Source of the DNA: JAIQFL01 sp035295745
GTDB lineage: Bacteria > Acidobacteriota > Terriglobia > Bryobacterales > Bryobacteraceae
DNA length: 64,000 nucleotides
Reading direction: 5' to 3'
Assembly: GCA_035295745.1 (NCBI GenBank)
Contig: DATGIL010000100.1
Coordinates: forward strand, 1-64,000
A program made the position numbers and the translations under genes. The notes under the pieces were generated by a model that saw nothing but the letters and a program-made list of their open reading frames with translations, was not told the DNA's origin and made no database searches. This document shows positions 9,110 through 17,022 of this stretch, piece after piece (position 1 is the first letter of the stretch; the number at the start of each line of letters is the position of its first letter).

Positions 9110-10158
9110 TTGCTTTCCCCTGGAGTCTGGGCGGAATCCTCCAGCACTACCGCGGCGGAAAGATCGGGCATCAGATGGCTGTCTGTCTTTTCCAATTTAA
9201 AGACTGCGGTGAACGTCTTGATCGGGCTGCCGAATGCAGACGAAGCGACCGGGCTGGCAAACTCAAAATGCGCCGGCAGCGACAGGTCCGGGTAGGCATC
9301 CAGATAAACGATGGCCTTGGTCCCGAGCTTGAGCGCGGCGCCGTCCGGTTCACCCACCGCACACCGCACCAGCATCTCCTTGGGATCGAAAATGCTGATC
9401 AGGGGCTGCCCGCGCCAGAGTTGATCGCCTTCCTGTGCGTGTCCCATCGAGTTGTTGCGGTACAGATTCTGATGAGCCACCATACCGGAGAGATTGGCGC
9501 GGAGTTCGAGTTTCTTCATGTTGGTCTGCGCCCGCTCCAGAGCGACTTTCTGGCGGTCGCGCTGTAATTCCAGAATGCGCAAGGCTGCGGCGTCCGCTTT
9601 ATCGTGAAAAGCATTGGATTTCTTGAGACTTTCCACGTGTTTGCGCGAGATATCCACCTTTTCTTCGTCCTTCAGACGATCGATTTCCGCCAGAATCGGC
9701 CCCTTTTGCAGCTCCATTTCGGCCTTCGAGAGGTCAGCTTCGGCCTGCGTCAGGTCGGAGGCCCGCTTCTCGGCATCGGCGCGATTCTGCGCCTGTTTTT
9801 GTTCCACTTGGTGACCCAGGTCATCGTACTTTGCCTGGGTGTCACGGAGACTATCGGCTTGTGTCGTGTTATCGAATAGGGCAACGACGTCGCCTTCTTT
9901 GACCTCCGACCCGTTCGGAATCAGTTTGGTAAGAGTCAAAGCTCCGCCCGGCCCCCAAATCTGAGGCACCAAGACCTTCGAGGAGTGGACGGCCTCGACG
10001 ATGCCAGTGAGACGGACTTCGCGTTTGGCGTGGGAACTGTTCGCGGCAGGATTGGCCCCCGGCGAAGCCGCATGAACCGACGGTGGACTGGTGTGTGCGC
10101 AGGAAGCAAGAAGGACGCACGCAATCGCCACGCCCAGTTTCCGCAAGTGACACATCAT
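9106..10158 (-). CDS. HlyD-like adaptor lipoprotein
   Basis: 350 residues. The N-terminus has a lipoprotein signal with lipobox LLASC (Cys at about 20), so this adaptor would be lipid-anchored, unlike the two TM-anchored adaptors after it. A lipoyl half (about 50-95, GDVVALFDNTTQ), a charged coiled coil (about 100-195, VEQKQAQNRADAEKRASDL) and beta-barrel parts follow; it is shorter than the other two. It is the first gene of the four-gene export operon. The start ATG 10158 is backed by a 206-bp AT-rich intergenic region to the divergent gene at 10365, which should hold the operon promoter. Confidence 0.8.
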   Translation of the reverse strand: MMCHLRKLGVAIACVLLASCAHTSPPSVHAASPGANPAANSSHAKREVRLTGIVEAVHSSKVLVPQIWGPGGALTLTKLIPNGSEVKEGDVVALFDNTTQADSLRDTQAKYDDLGHQVEQKQAQNRADAEKRASDLTQAEADLSKAEMELQKGPILAEIDRLKDEEKVDISRKHVESLKKSNAFHDKADAAALRILELQRDRQKVALERAQTNMKKLELRANLSGMVAHQNLYRNNSMGHAQEGDQLWRGQPLISIFDPKEMLVRCAVGEPDGAALKLGTKAIVYLDAYPDLSLPAHFEFASPVASSAFGSPIKTFTAVFKLEKTDSHLMPDLSAAVVLEDSAQTPGESK

Positions 10159-10364
10159 ATATAGTCTCGGAGATTAGACGCCAATCCCCCCGAAATGGTT
10201 GATAGGAATTTCAGGTTAAAAAACCGTGAAATCTATGCAACACAGTGGAAATAAGGGGCTTTATCGTTTTCGTTGATTTTAAAGTGCGGCCCACGGGGAC
10301 GCGCCCGAATTTTCTGCTAGCCACTTCGCTTCCCCTTTTCGCATGCCCTGAGTGAGGAAACACG

Positions 10365-11633
10365 ATGCCGTCACCCATACTTGCCGGAACGAATCCACTG
10401 CAGAACATCGCTTGGCCCGTCGACCCCAACAAACCAACCGGTCCCGACCCAAAACGAACCGGGTACCGCCCTGACGTGGGTGTCGAAGGCGCCGTCGGAC
10501 TAGCCATCCCGGTCGATCTCACGTTTCCCTTGCCTCCAAAAACGGTCTACGAAGGTAAGTTCATTCGCTTCAAATTCGGACTGGATGCCAAGTATGAGGT
10601 CGTCCGCGACGATTCTCCCCTGACGGAGGTCGACAGCGACGTGAAGTTCGACCCTTGGAAGAAAAAGCCGAATAAGCCCAGGCTCGCCCCGAGTTACACC
10701 GCCGGCCTCAAGCACCACATCGCTTCCTGCATCGACACCAGCGCCACCTACAAGCTCAAGTGGGACACCATCGAAATGGTGCAACTCCTGGTCACCGATC
10801 CCAAGAAATTCAAGCTCGCGCTGCTGCGCAATCTCGACGTGGTATTCGGGGCGAACATCCCGATCCGAGGCAAGGATGGGAAACCGATCAGCGAATGCCT
10901 CAAAACCGTAGGTATCGGACTGACCTTCGATCCGGATCTGTGCATTTTCAGCATCTTGTTGCCTGTCACAGTGCCGTTCTATTCCGAGGATGTGGCGGAC
11001 GGGGAGATGAAACGGAAGTACCGCATCAGCACTAACATGGTCCTCAAGTTCGCACCCACCAAGACCTTGTGGATTGCCATCGCTCGCCGGTTCGGCCTCC
11101 GCAAGGCATACCTGGCGGTACAGAACGCCGTCAAGGGAATGACGCGGATGCTGCCGAGCGAAGTTGCGGCAGCCGAAGCTACCGATGCTGCCGCTGTGGC
11201 GAGTGGCGGGGCGTTGACGGAACTCACGCTGTACCAGGCGTTTTGCCTGTGGTTCGGCGTGATGAGCATTGCCCTTCCGATTGCCCTCACGCTTACGGAT
11301 TTCATGATCCATACCACCAGAAAGGCGCGGGCCGCCGGAGTCCGGGATGGCGACCTCAATCTCTACGCCCAGACGTACCTGCGCGTCGTGTACGACCAGC
11401 AGATCTACCCACATGGATCGTCGCATGGCATCGCCGTACAAAACTCCGCCGGCGAACACGCATTGCAGGATATCAACGAGCGGGGACGCGACGCTTTACA
11501 AACCTACCTGGAGCGCAATTTCAACGGCGGCCGCAAGCTTGCAGATGCGAACGGCGTCGTCCATGGCCAGTGGGAAATCAATCCCATGGCAGAACGTATG
11601 TGGCTGGAAATGCGCCAGAAGTTCATTCAATGA
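10365..11633 (+). CDS. Uncharacterised 422-residue protein
   Basis: Not recognised. It starts at ATG 10365 behind GAGGAAACACG. No signal peptide. The first 60 residues are rich in Pro, Asn and Gly (PVDPNKPTGPDPKRTGY). Residues about 60-230 alternate hydrophobic and charged residues as in beta-rich domains (FPLPPKTVYEGKFIRFKFG). One hydrophobic segment lies near 290-312 (FCLWFGVMSIALPIALTL), and the last 110 residues are hydrophilic with helix-like sequence (NERGRDALQTYLERNF). Base use matches the neighbourhood, so it is probably a genuine resident gene. It is divergent from the export operon and 18 bases upstream of a small membrane-protein gene that may be co-transcribed. Confidence 0.6.
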   Translation: MPSPILAGTNPLQNIAWPVDPNKPTGPDPKRTGYRPDVGVEGAVGLAIPVDLTFPLPPKTVYEGKFIRFKFGLDAKYEVVRDDSPLTEVDSDVKFDPWKKKPNKPRLAPSYTAGLKHHIASCIDTSATYKLKWDTIEMVQLLVTDPKKFKLALLRNLDVVFGANIPIRGKDGKPISECLKTVGIGLTFDPDLCIFSILLPVTVPFYSEDVADGEMKRKYRISTNMVLKFAPTKTLWIAIARRFGLRKAYLAVQNAVKGMTRMLPSEVAAAEATDAAAVASGGALTELTLYQAFCLWFGVMSIALPIALTLTDFMIHTTRKARAAGVRDGDLNLYAQTYLRVVYDQQIYPHGSSHGIAVQNSAGEHALQDINERGRDALQTYLERNFNGGRKLADANGVVHGQWEINPMAERMWLEMRQKFIQ

Positions 11634-11651
11634 GGGCGATATGATGGAACC

Positions 11652-11900
11652 GTGCTTCGCGCGGCTTCCATCATGCTCTTCGCTATCGCGGCGATGGCGG
11701 CAATGGCGTTTGTGGCGCTCTATCTGGGCGGATACCCCTGGGCGCTCGCGCATGAACGTCTCGGGCTGGTACCTTTGATCGCTGGATTAGGCGGCGCGGT
11801 GCTTGAGGCATACCAGCGCAAACACCTTTCCCAACTCGGCGCTTCCCTGGGATTCCTCTCGCTATTTGTATGGGTGCTATTCCTGGAATGCCACACTTGA
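11652..11900 (+). CDS. Small three-helix membrane protein
   Basis: 82 residues from GTG 11652 (an ATG at 11673 would remove seven residues). Hydrophobic segments at about 6-25, 35-50 and 63-78 suggest three TM helices, with a short basic loop (YQRKHLSQLG) after the second. No family recognised. It follows the unknown 422-residue gene by 18 bases on the same strand; no terminator is visible between them. Confidence 0.5.
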   Translation: MLRAASIMLFAIAAMAAMAFVALYLGGYPWALAHERLGLVPLIAGLGGAVLEAYQRKHLSQLGASLGFLSLFVWVLFLECHT

Positions 11901-11950
11901 GTTCCAAATAATGTAGAATCCCCCACTTCTGCGGTGTGATATATTGAACG

Positions 11951-11972
11951 AAATCCACCGCAGAGTGGATTT
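11951..11972 (+). promoter_or_regulatory. Short hairpin in the asparagine-synthase leader
   Basis: A perfect 8-bp inverted repeat AAATCCAC / GTGGATTT (11951-11958 and 11965-11972) with a 6-base loop sits 50 bases before the asparagine-synthase ATG. It is just downstream of a TATATT sequence (about 11940-11945) that could be a -10 box. It may be an operator or an mRNA 5' structure; there is no T-run, so it is not an intrinsic terminator. Confidence 0.35.
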
Positions 11973-12022
11973 TCGCACCAAAAGTTTCCAACTTTATCTC
12001 GGGGAACGGGGATTCTAGGTAA

Positions 12023-13945
12023 ATGTGTGGGATTGCGGGATTTACATGTTTGAACAGGGCTGTTAGCCAAAATGTAGCTCACCGGATCACGGAGGGGCTG
12101 TACCACCGCGGCCCCGATCAACAGGGGATCTTTGAAGGAAGTGAGGCGACCCTCTGCGCCGTGAGGTTGAAAATCATCGACCTCGGCGGCGGAGACCAGC
12201 CTTTCGTCAGCGAAGACGGAAACACCGCCATCGCCTTTAACGGCGAGATTTACAACCACTTAGAGATTCGCAAGGACCTCGAAGCGGCGGGCCATCGGTT
12301 CCGCTCGCAATGCGATACCGAGACCGTTCTCCGCGCTTTCCTCCAATGGGACACTGCCTGCTTTTCCCGCATGCGCGGCATGTTCGCTGTGGCGCTTTGG
12401 ACCGAGTCCCGCAAGCGGCTCGTGCTGGCGCGCGATCGCATGGGCATCAAGCCCCTCTACTACTACCGTAGCGGCGAAAATATCTGCTTCGGGTCGGAGC
12501 TGAAGTCGATTTTCGAGCACCCGGAGGTTCCCAGGGTGCTCGATTTGCAGGCTCTCGACTCCTATCTTTCGGTCAATTACGTTCCCGGTCCGCGAACCCT
12601 GATCGAGGGGATTCGCAAGCTGCCCCCCGGTCATTGCATGGAGTGGCGGCACGGCCACACCTGGATCGAACCGTGGTGCCAGCGGACCCAGGGGGAAACC
12701 GGCCCACAATCGTTGGAAGCGGCCAAGGAAGAACTCGATCTCCTGCTGCGCGACTCGGTTCGGGAACACCTGGTTTCGGATGTTCCGCTGGGGGTATGGG
12801 CATCTGGCGGTTTGGACTCCTCTACAGTGCTGCACTACGCCGCGGCACAGAGTTCTACTCCTCTCAAGACGTTTTCCGTCTCGTTTCAGGGGCGGAGTTT
12901 CGATGAGAGCCGCTACTTCCGGGAAATCGCCCAGGTGTACGGCACCGACCATCACGAGTTCGACCTCAATCCAGACGTAGAGCTGCGTAGCGCCATCGAG
13001 GAATTCGCGTATTATTCAGACGAGCCCAGCGCCGACGCCGGAGCGCTGCCCGTCTGGTTCCTGTCGCGCATGACGCGCCGCCACGTAACGGTCGCCTTGT
13101 CGGGCGAAGGCGCCGACGAGTTGTTCGGCGGCTATCTGACCTACGTGGCTGACCGGTTGGTTCGCCCCTTTCGCCGGGTGCCGGCCGGCATGCGGCGGCT
13201 GATGCGAACCGCACTCGATCGCTACCTGCCGGTCTCGGACGAGAAGATCAGCCTGGAGTACAAGCTGAAACGGTGGATCGAAGGCAGTTGGCTGCATCCC
13301 GACGAAGCCCACTTCTTCTGGAATGGGACCTTCTCCAACGAACAACGGAAAAAGATCCGCCGCGGCGCTAACGGCAACGGATTGCGCACGCTGGTCGAAG
13401 ATCTGGGTATCGAAGCAAGCAGTGTGCTGGACCGGTATCTTCAAGTCGATCAAAATTACTACCTGCCCGACGATATTCTGTACAAGACGGACCGCATGAG
13501 CATGGCGCATTCGCTGGAAGTGCGACCGCCATTCCTCGATCCGCGGATCGTCGATTTCGCAGCGTCGCTGCCGCAACGCCTGAAGATTCGCGGCTTCCAG
13601 CAGAAATTCGTACTCCGCGAACTGATGCGCGGCAAGCTGCCCGAATCGGTACTGGCGCGCAAGAAGACGGGCTTCGATATCCCCACGCACGATTGGTTTC
13701 GCGGAATTCTGCGTCCTCTGCTGGCGGATACGCTGACAACGGATGCGATCGAAGCGACGGGAATTTTCGACGCCACCGCAATTCACTCCCTGATGCGCGA
13801 TCATATGGAACGGCGCATCAATGTCGGATATCACCTATGGGGCCTGTTGACTCTTTTCCAGTGGATGAAGAGATGGAAGGTGGAAGTCCCTCCTCCCGCG
13901 GAAGTGGTTCAGCCAGAGCCCGCTACAGTTCTCGCTATCAGGTAA
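12023..13945 (+). CDS. asnB: Asparagine synthase (glutamine-hydrolysing)
   Basis: 640 residues, a normal AsnB length. Cys2 (MCGIAGF) is the class II glutamine-amidotransferase nucleophile. The amidotransferase domain spans about residues 2-210 with RGPDQQG and FNGEIYNH. The synthetase domain holds the ATP-pyrophosphatase loop SGGLDSS (about residue 257) and LSGEGADELFGGY (about 360). Reaction: Asp + Gln + ATP to Asn + Glu + AMP + PPi. Paralogues of this architecture also amidate surface sugars or peptides, and the overlapping glycosyltransferase gene downstream makes a cell-envelope role possible; the sequence alone cannot separate the two. TAGG lies a few bases before the ATG. Confidence 0.88.
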   Translation: MCGIAGFTCLNRAVSQNVAHRITEGLYHRGPDQQGIFEGSEATLCAVRLKIIDLGGGDQPFVSEDGNTAIAFNGEIYNHLEIRKDLEAAGHRFRSQCDTETVLRAFLQWDTACFSRMRGMFAVALWTESRKRLVLARDRMGIKPLYYYRSGENICFGSELKSIFEHPEVPRVLDLQALDSYLSVNYVPGPRTLIEGIRKLPPGHCMEWRHGHTWIEPWCQRTQGETGPQSLEAAKEELDLLLRDSVREHLVSDVPLGVWASGGLDSSTVLHYAAAQSSTPLKTFSVSFQGRSFDESRYFREIAQVYGTDHHEFDLNPDVELRSAIEEFAYYSDEPSADAGALPVWFLSRMTRRHVTVALSGEGADELFGGYLTYVADRLVRPFRRVPAGMRRLMRTALDRYLPVSDEKISLEYKLKRWIEGSWLHPDEAHFFWNGTFSNEQRKKIRRGANGNGLRTLVEDLGIEASSVLDRYLQVDQNYYLPDDILYKTDRMSMAHSLEVRPPFLDPRIVDFAASLPQRLKIRGFQQKFVLRELMRGKLPESVLARKKTGFDIPTHDWFRGILRPLLADTLTTDAIEATGIFDATAIHSLMRDHMERRINVGYHLWGLLTLFQWMKRWKVEVPPPAEVVQPEPATVLAIR

Positions 13946-15684
13946 TCGTTCTCCTCGTTGCGGCCCTGGTGTTTATCGGCTGCATGATCAGTCCGCCGTC
14001 GCTCATGGACGATGTGGACGCAGTGCAAGCCCAAATCGCGCGCAACATGGTCCAGTCGGGCGACTGGGTCACAGCGCGGCTGGACGGCATCGCCTACCTG
14101 GAGAAGTCTCCGCTCAAATACTGGATGATCGCGGTCTGCTTTCTGATCTTCGGGGTGCATGATTGGGCCGCCCGGATCCCCATCGCGCTCGGCACGGTGA
14201 TGCTCTGCTGGGTAACGGCGCGGTTCGGGGCATGGGCGTTCGGTAGGCGTGCCGGGATGTGCGCGGGCCTGGTGCTCGCGACCAGCGTCGGGCTGTTTCT
14301 TTTCACGCGCATTCTTATACCCGACGCGATCCTGACACTAACCATTACGCTCACGCTTTGGGGCATGCTGCGCGCGCTGGACGAAGACGAAGCGCATCCG
14401 GCGCGATGGGCGCTGGCCATGTGGGCGTCCATGGCCTGCGGGCTGCTGTTGAAAGGTCTCATCGCGTCGCTGTTTCCGGTGGCGGCCGGACTGCTGTATC
14501 TTGGCGTCACCCGCCAGCTCTTCGTGGGAAGAACCTGGTCGCGCCTGCGGCCATTCACGGGAATTCTGCTGCTGCTCGCGATCGCCGCGCCCTGGCATGT
14601 GCTCGCCACCATCCGAAATCCCCCGCTGTTCGATTTCACGATGCACAGCGAGAGTGGTTCGTATCACGGCTTCTTCTGGTTCTACTTCATCAACGAGCAC
14701 CTGCTGCGATTTCTAAATCTACGCTATCCGCGCGACTACAACACCGTTCCGCGAGTATATTTCTGGCTGTTTCATTTGCTCTGGCTCTTCCCCTGGAGCG
14801 TCTACTTTCCAGCGCTGTTGCGGCTGGATTATCGCAAGCCCGACCGAGCATCGCGTGTCCGGCTCCTGGCCCTGTGCTGGTGCGGTTTCATCCTGGTCTT
14901 CTTCACCTTCTCCACGACACAGGAGTATTACTCAATGCCGTGCTATCCGGCGCTGGCGCTGCTTCTCGGTTCGGCGATCGCCAGCCGCGACCGGGTGCTG
15001 ACGTACGGGACCAAAGCCCTCGCCGTCGTGGCCACACTCGCCGCGTTGGCAATCGGCACGATTCTCTGGATGGTGCGGGGCATGCCCGCACCCGGCGATA
15101 TCTCGGTGGCCTTGAATCAGAATCCCGACGTCTACACGCTGTCGCTGGGACATATGACGGATCTGACGCTGCGGGCCTTTGCGTATTTGCGTTTGCCGCT
15201 CGCTGTCGGGGGGATCGCATTTGTGCTCGGCGCGGTGGCGGCGTGGCGTTGCCGCGGAGGCGTTCCGACCGCGGGACTGGTGGCAATGATGGTGCTGTTT
15301 TTTCACGCCGCGAGGCTCGCGCTGGTGGTCTTCGATCCGTACATGGCATCGCGCCCGCTCGCGGAAGCGCTGGTGGCTGCACCGCCGGGCAACTTGATTG
15401 TGGATGATCAGTACTACACGTTCTCGTCGGTTTTCTTTTACACCAATCGCCGTGCGCTCTTGCTGAATGGACGCGTCAACAATCTGGAGTACGGATCGTA
15501 CGCGCCCGACGCGCCGAAGGACGTGTTCCTTCGGGACGCCGATTTGCCGGCACTGTGGTCCAGCGCCGATCGATATTATCTGGTCGCCGAAGGTCCGCAG
15601 TTGCCACGCCTCACGAAACTCCTGGGCGAGAATCTGGTGCGCGTCAAAGAGTCAGGTGGAAAGTATTTGCTGACCAACCACTGA
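13873..15684 (+). CDS. GT39/ArnT-like membrane glycosyltransferase
   Basis: About 603 residues from ATG 13873, which overlaps the asparagine-synthase gene by 73 bases; the frame is open further upstream, but that would read into the asnB coding region. The first periplasmic loop has the acidic pair and motif of the GT39/PMT/ArnT family (MDDVDAVQAQIARNM, LEKSPLKYW). It is followed by about 11 hydrophobic helices and a soluble C-terminal domain (about 480-600). Such enzymes transfer a sugar from a polyprenyl phosphate donor to lipid A or a protein. The deep overlap implies strict co-expression with asnB. Confidence 0.8.
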   Translation: MEGGSPSSRGSGSARARYSSRYQVIVLLVAALVFIGCMISPPSLMDDVDAVQAQIARNMVQSGDWVTARLDGIAYLEKSPLKYWMIAVCFLIFGVHDWAARIPIALGTVMLCWVTARFGAWAFGRRAGMCAGLVLATSVGLFLFTRILIPDAILTLTITLTLWGMLRALDEDEAHPARWALAMWASMACGLLLKGLIASLFPVAAGLLYLGVTRQLFVGRTWSRLRPFTGILLLLAIAAPWHVLATIRNPPLFDFTMHSESGSYHGFFWFYFINEHLLRFLNLRYPRDYNTVPRVYFWLFHLLWLFPWSVYFPALLRLDYRKPDRASRVRLLALCWCGFILVFFTFSTTQEYYSMPCYPALALLLGSAIASRDRVLTYGTKALAVVATLAALAIGTILWMVRGMPAPGDISVALNQNPDVYTLSLGHMTDLTLRAFAYLRLPLAVGGIAFVLGAVAAWRCRGGVPTAGLVAMMVLFFHAARLALVVFDPYMASRPLAEALVAAPPGNLIVDDQYYTFSSVFFYTNRRALLLNGRVNNLEYGSYAPDAPKDVFLRDADLPALWSSADRYYLVAEGPQLPRLTKLLGENLVRVKESGGKYLLTNH

Positions 15685-15707
15685 CGCTGCTGTGGTGGAA
15701 GGGGCTT

Positions 15708-16490
15708 TCATCGCCGAGACGAAAGCGGGTCCGCCAACATCAATTCTCCCATCGGCATTCGCTCGATGTGATCCACCACTATCACTTCAAGCGCCACTTT
15801 CTGCGCATGCAAATGCAAGCCGATCGTGGCCAGCGCGTCTTGCAATGGGACAATCCGGGCGGCGGAGCGATCCATGTCGCTGCCGGATTCCGGCTCCTCA
15901 TCCCGCCAACGAAATTCGAAATCGTAGACACCCTCGACTCCGGTGCTGTCGACAATCGTCTCGCGCAACGTCCGCGAGAGATCATCCGCCAGCATCGCCA
16001 TGGAAACCTTTTTCGCCGTGTAGGTCTGGATGGCGTCGCCGTTGCTACTGATGTGGTTGGCGCCCGGTTCTACCGGTTTCAACTTGAAGCCGCCCTTGGC
16101 CACCACCAGCGCGTAACCCGGCACCTCTCGCGTTTCCCGATGGGCCGCCAGTTTGAATCGCTCCTCGAGTAGCGTGAGCAGCATCGCCGGGCGCTCGTCG
16201 TTCTGCATGTCGGCCGGATATTTGGCGGCGATATCGAAGTGAACATCCTCCATCCAAGCCGGGCCCGCTACCTGCGCGGGCTTGACGTTGTAAGCTCGCT
16301 CCACCAGGCGCTTCAAGGTCTGGTTCGACATCAGCACCTGGCCTCGGGAGCCATGCGAGGAACTGCCCCGCGACCCCGAATTGTTGAGCTTGATGGTGGC
16401 CGCTTCGAAAGCGGGCTTTGCGTTCTGCGTCTGAGCAAAAACCGCCACTGCGGCGAAAAGTAGGAGCGATCCAACCAAAGTCACACGCAC
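15708..16490 (-). CDS. TIGR03435 family secreted protein
   Basis: 260 residues with a signal peptide (about 1-19, LLLFAAVAVFAQ). The body matches the acidobacterial TIGR03435 pattern: FEAATIKLNNS near the start, LMSNQTLKRLVERAYNV, FDIAAKYP, a central MLLTLLEERFKLAAHRETREVPGY-like block (about 100-125) and YALVVAKGGFKLKP. Function is unknown; the family is strongly expanded in Solibacter-like genomes. It is convergent with the glycosyltransferase (24 bases apart) and divergent from the MerR-like regulator. Confidence 0.85.
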   Translation of the reverse strand: MRVTLVGSLLLFAAVAVFAQTQNAKPAFEAATIKLNNSGSRGSSSHGSRGQVLMSNQTLKRLVERAYNVKPAQVAGPAWMEDVHFDIAAKYPADMQNDERPAMLLTLLEERFKLAAHRETREVPGYALVVAKGGFKLKPVEPGANHISSNGDAIQTYTAKKVSMAMLADDLSRTLRETIVDSTGVEGVYDFEFRWRDEEPESGSDMDRSAARIVPLQDALATIGLHLHAQKVALEVIVVDHIERMPMGELMLADPLSSRR

Positions 16491-16567
16491 GGAGCCCTCC
16501 TGAACGGGTCAGTTCACAGTCTCATACTGGGGGGCTGGGAAAAAGTTACTCTTGAAATGTTTTTTAC

Positions 16568-16604
16568 GACAGTACTTGACACTGTCATATTTGAAGCGTA
16601 TTCT
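16568..16604 (+). promoter_or_regulatory. Sigma70-type promoter with overlapping inverted repeat, near-leaderless
   Basis: TTGACA (16576-16581) is followed after 17 bases by TATTCT (16599-16604). The inverted repeat GACAGT / ACTGTC (16568-16573 and 16581-16586) straddles the -35 box, as an operator would. Transcription would start about 7 bases after the -10 box, at or one base before the ATG at 16612, predicting a leaderless or nearly leaderless mRNA. The MerR-like regulator encoded next may bind its own operator here. Confidence 0.6.
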
Positions 16605-16611
16605 GAAGTCG

Positions 16612-17022
16612 ATGAATGACTCGATGACGCTGGCCGAATTGGCGGAGGCGTCTGGCCTCCCGGCACGGACCATCCGGTTTTACATTTCGCGTGGCGTGCT
16701 GAACGGACCATCGAAGGCAGGCCGGGGCGCGGCTTATGGTCAGGAGCATCTGGCACGCTTGACGGAGATCCAGCGCCTGCAGGCCGAAGGGCGGACCATT
16801 GCGGAGATCGGCCGGAGCCTGGATGTCAGTTCACCAGAACTGGAGGCGTCGTCGACGGCCACACCGTGGTGGCAGCACCAGGTGTCGGACGACGTGATGG
16901 TGTGGGTGCGGGATGGCTTGAGCCCGTGGCGAACCAAACAGGTGCGGGCCGCTATTGTCGAGTTGGCCGTGCGTTTGCGGCCGGCAGGGGACGATGAACG
17001 AAAGGAGCAAGAGGAGCAGTGA
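16612..17022 (+). CDS. MerR-like helix-turn-helix regulator
   Basis: 136 residues. The N-terminal winged HTH of MerR type (MTLAELAEASGLPARTIRFYISRGVL, about residues 5-30) continues with GAAYGQEHLARLTEIQRLQAEGRTI (about 43-67). The C-terminal 60 residues contain no Cys cluster, so it is not a metal sensor of the classic kind; WWQHQVSDDVMVWVRDG suggests a small dimerisation or ligand-binding part. Start ATG 16612 was chosen over the frame's earlier ATG because a good promoter ends just before it. Its stop overlaps the GTG of the VIT/VWA gene (GTGA), so the two are translationally coupled. Confidence 0.75.
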   Translation: MNDSMTLAELAEASGLPARTIRFYISRGVLNGPSKAGRGAAYGQEHLARLTEIQRLQAEGRTIAEIGRSLDVSSPELEASSTATPWWQHQVSDDVMVWVRDGLSPWRTKQVRAAIVELAVRLRPAGDDERKEQEEQ

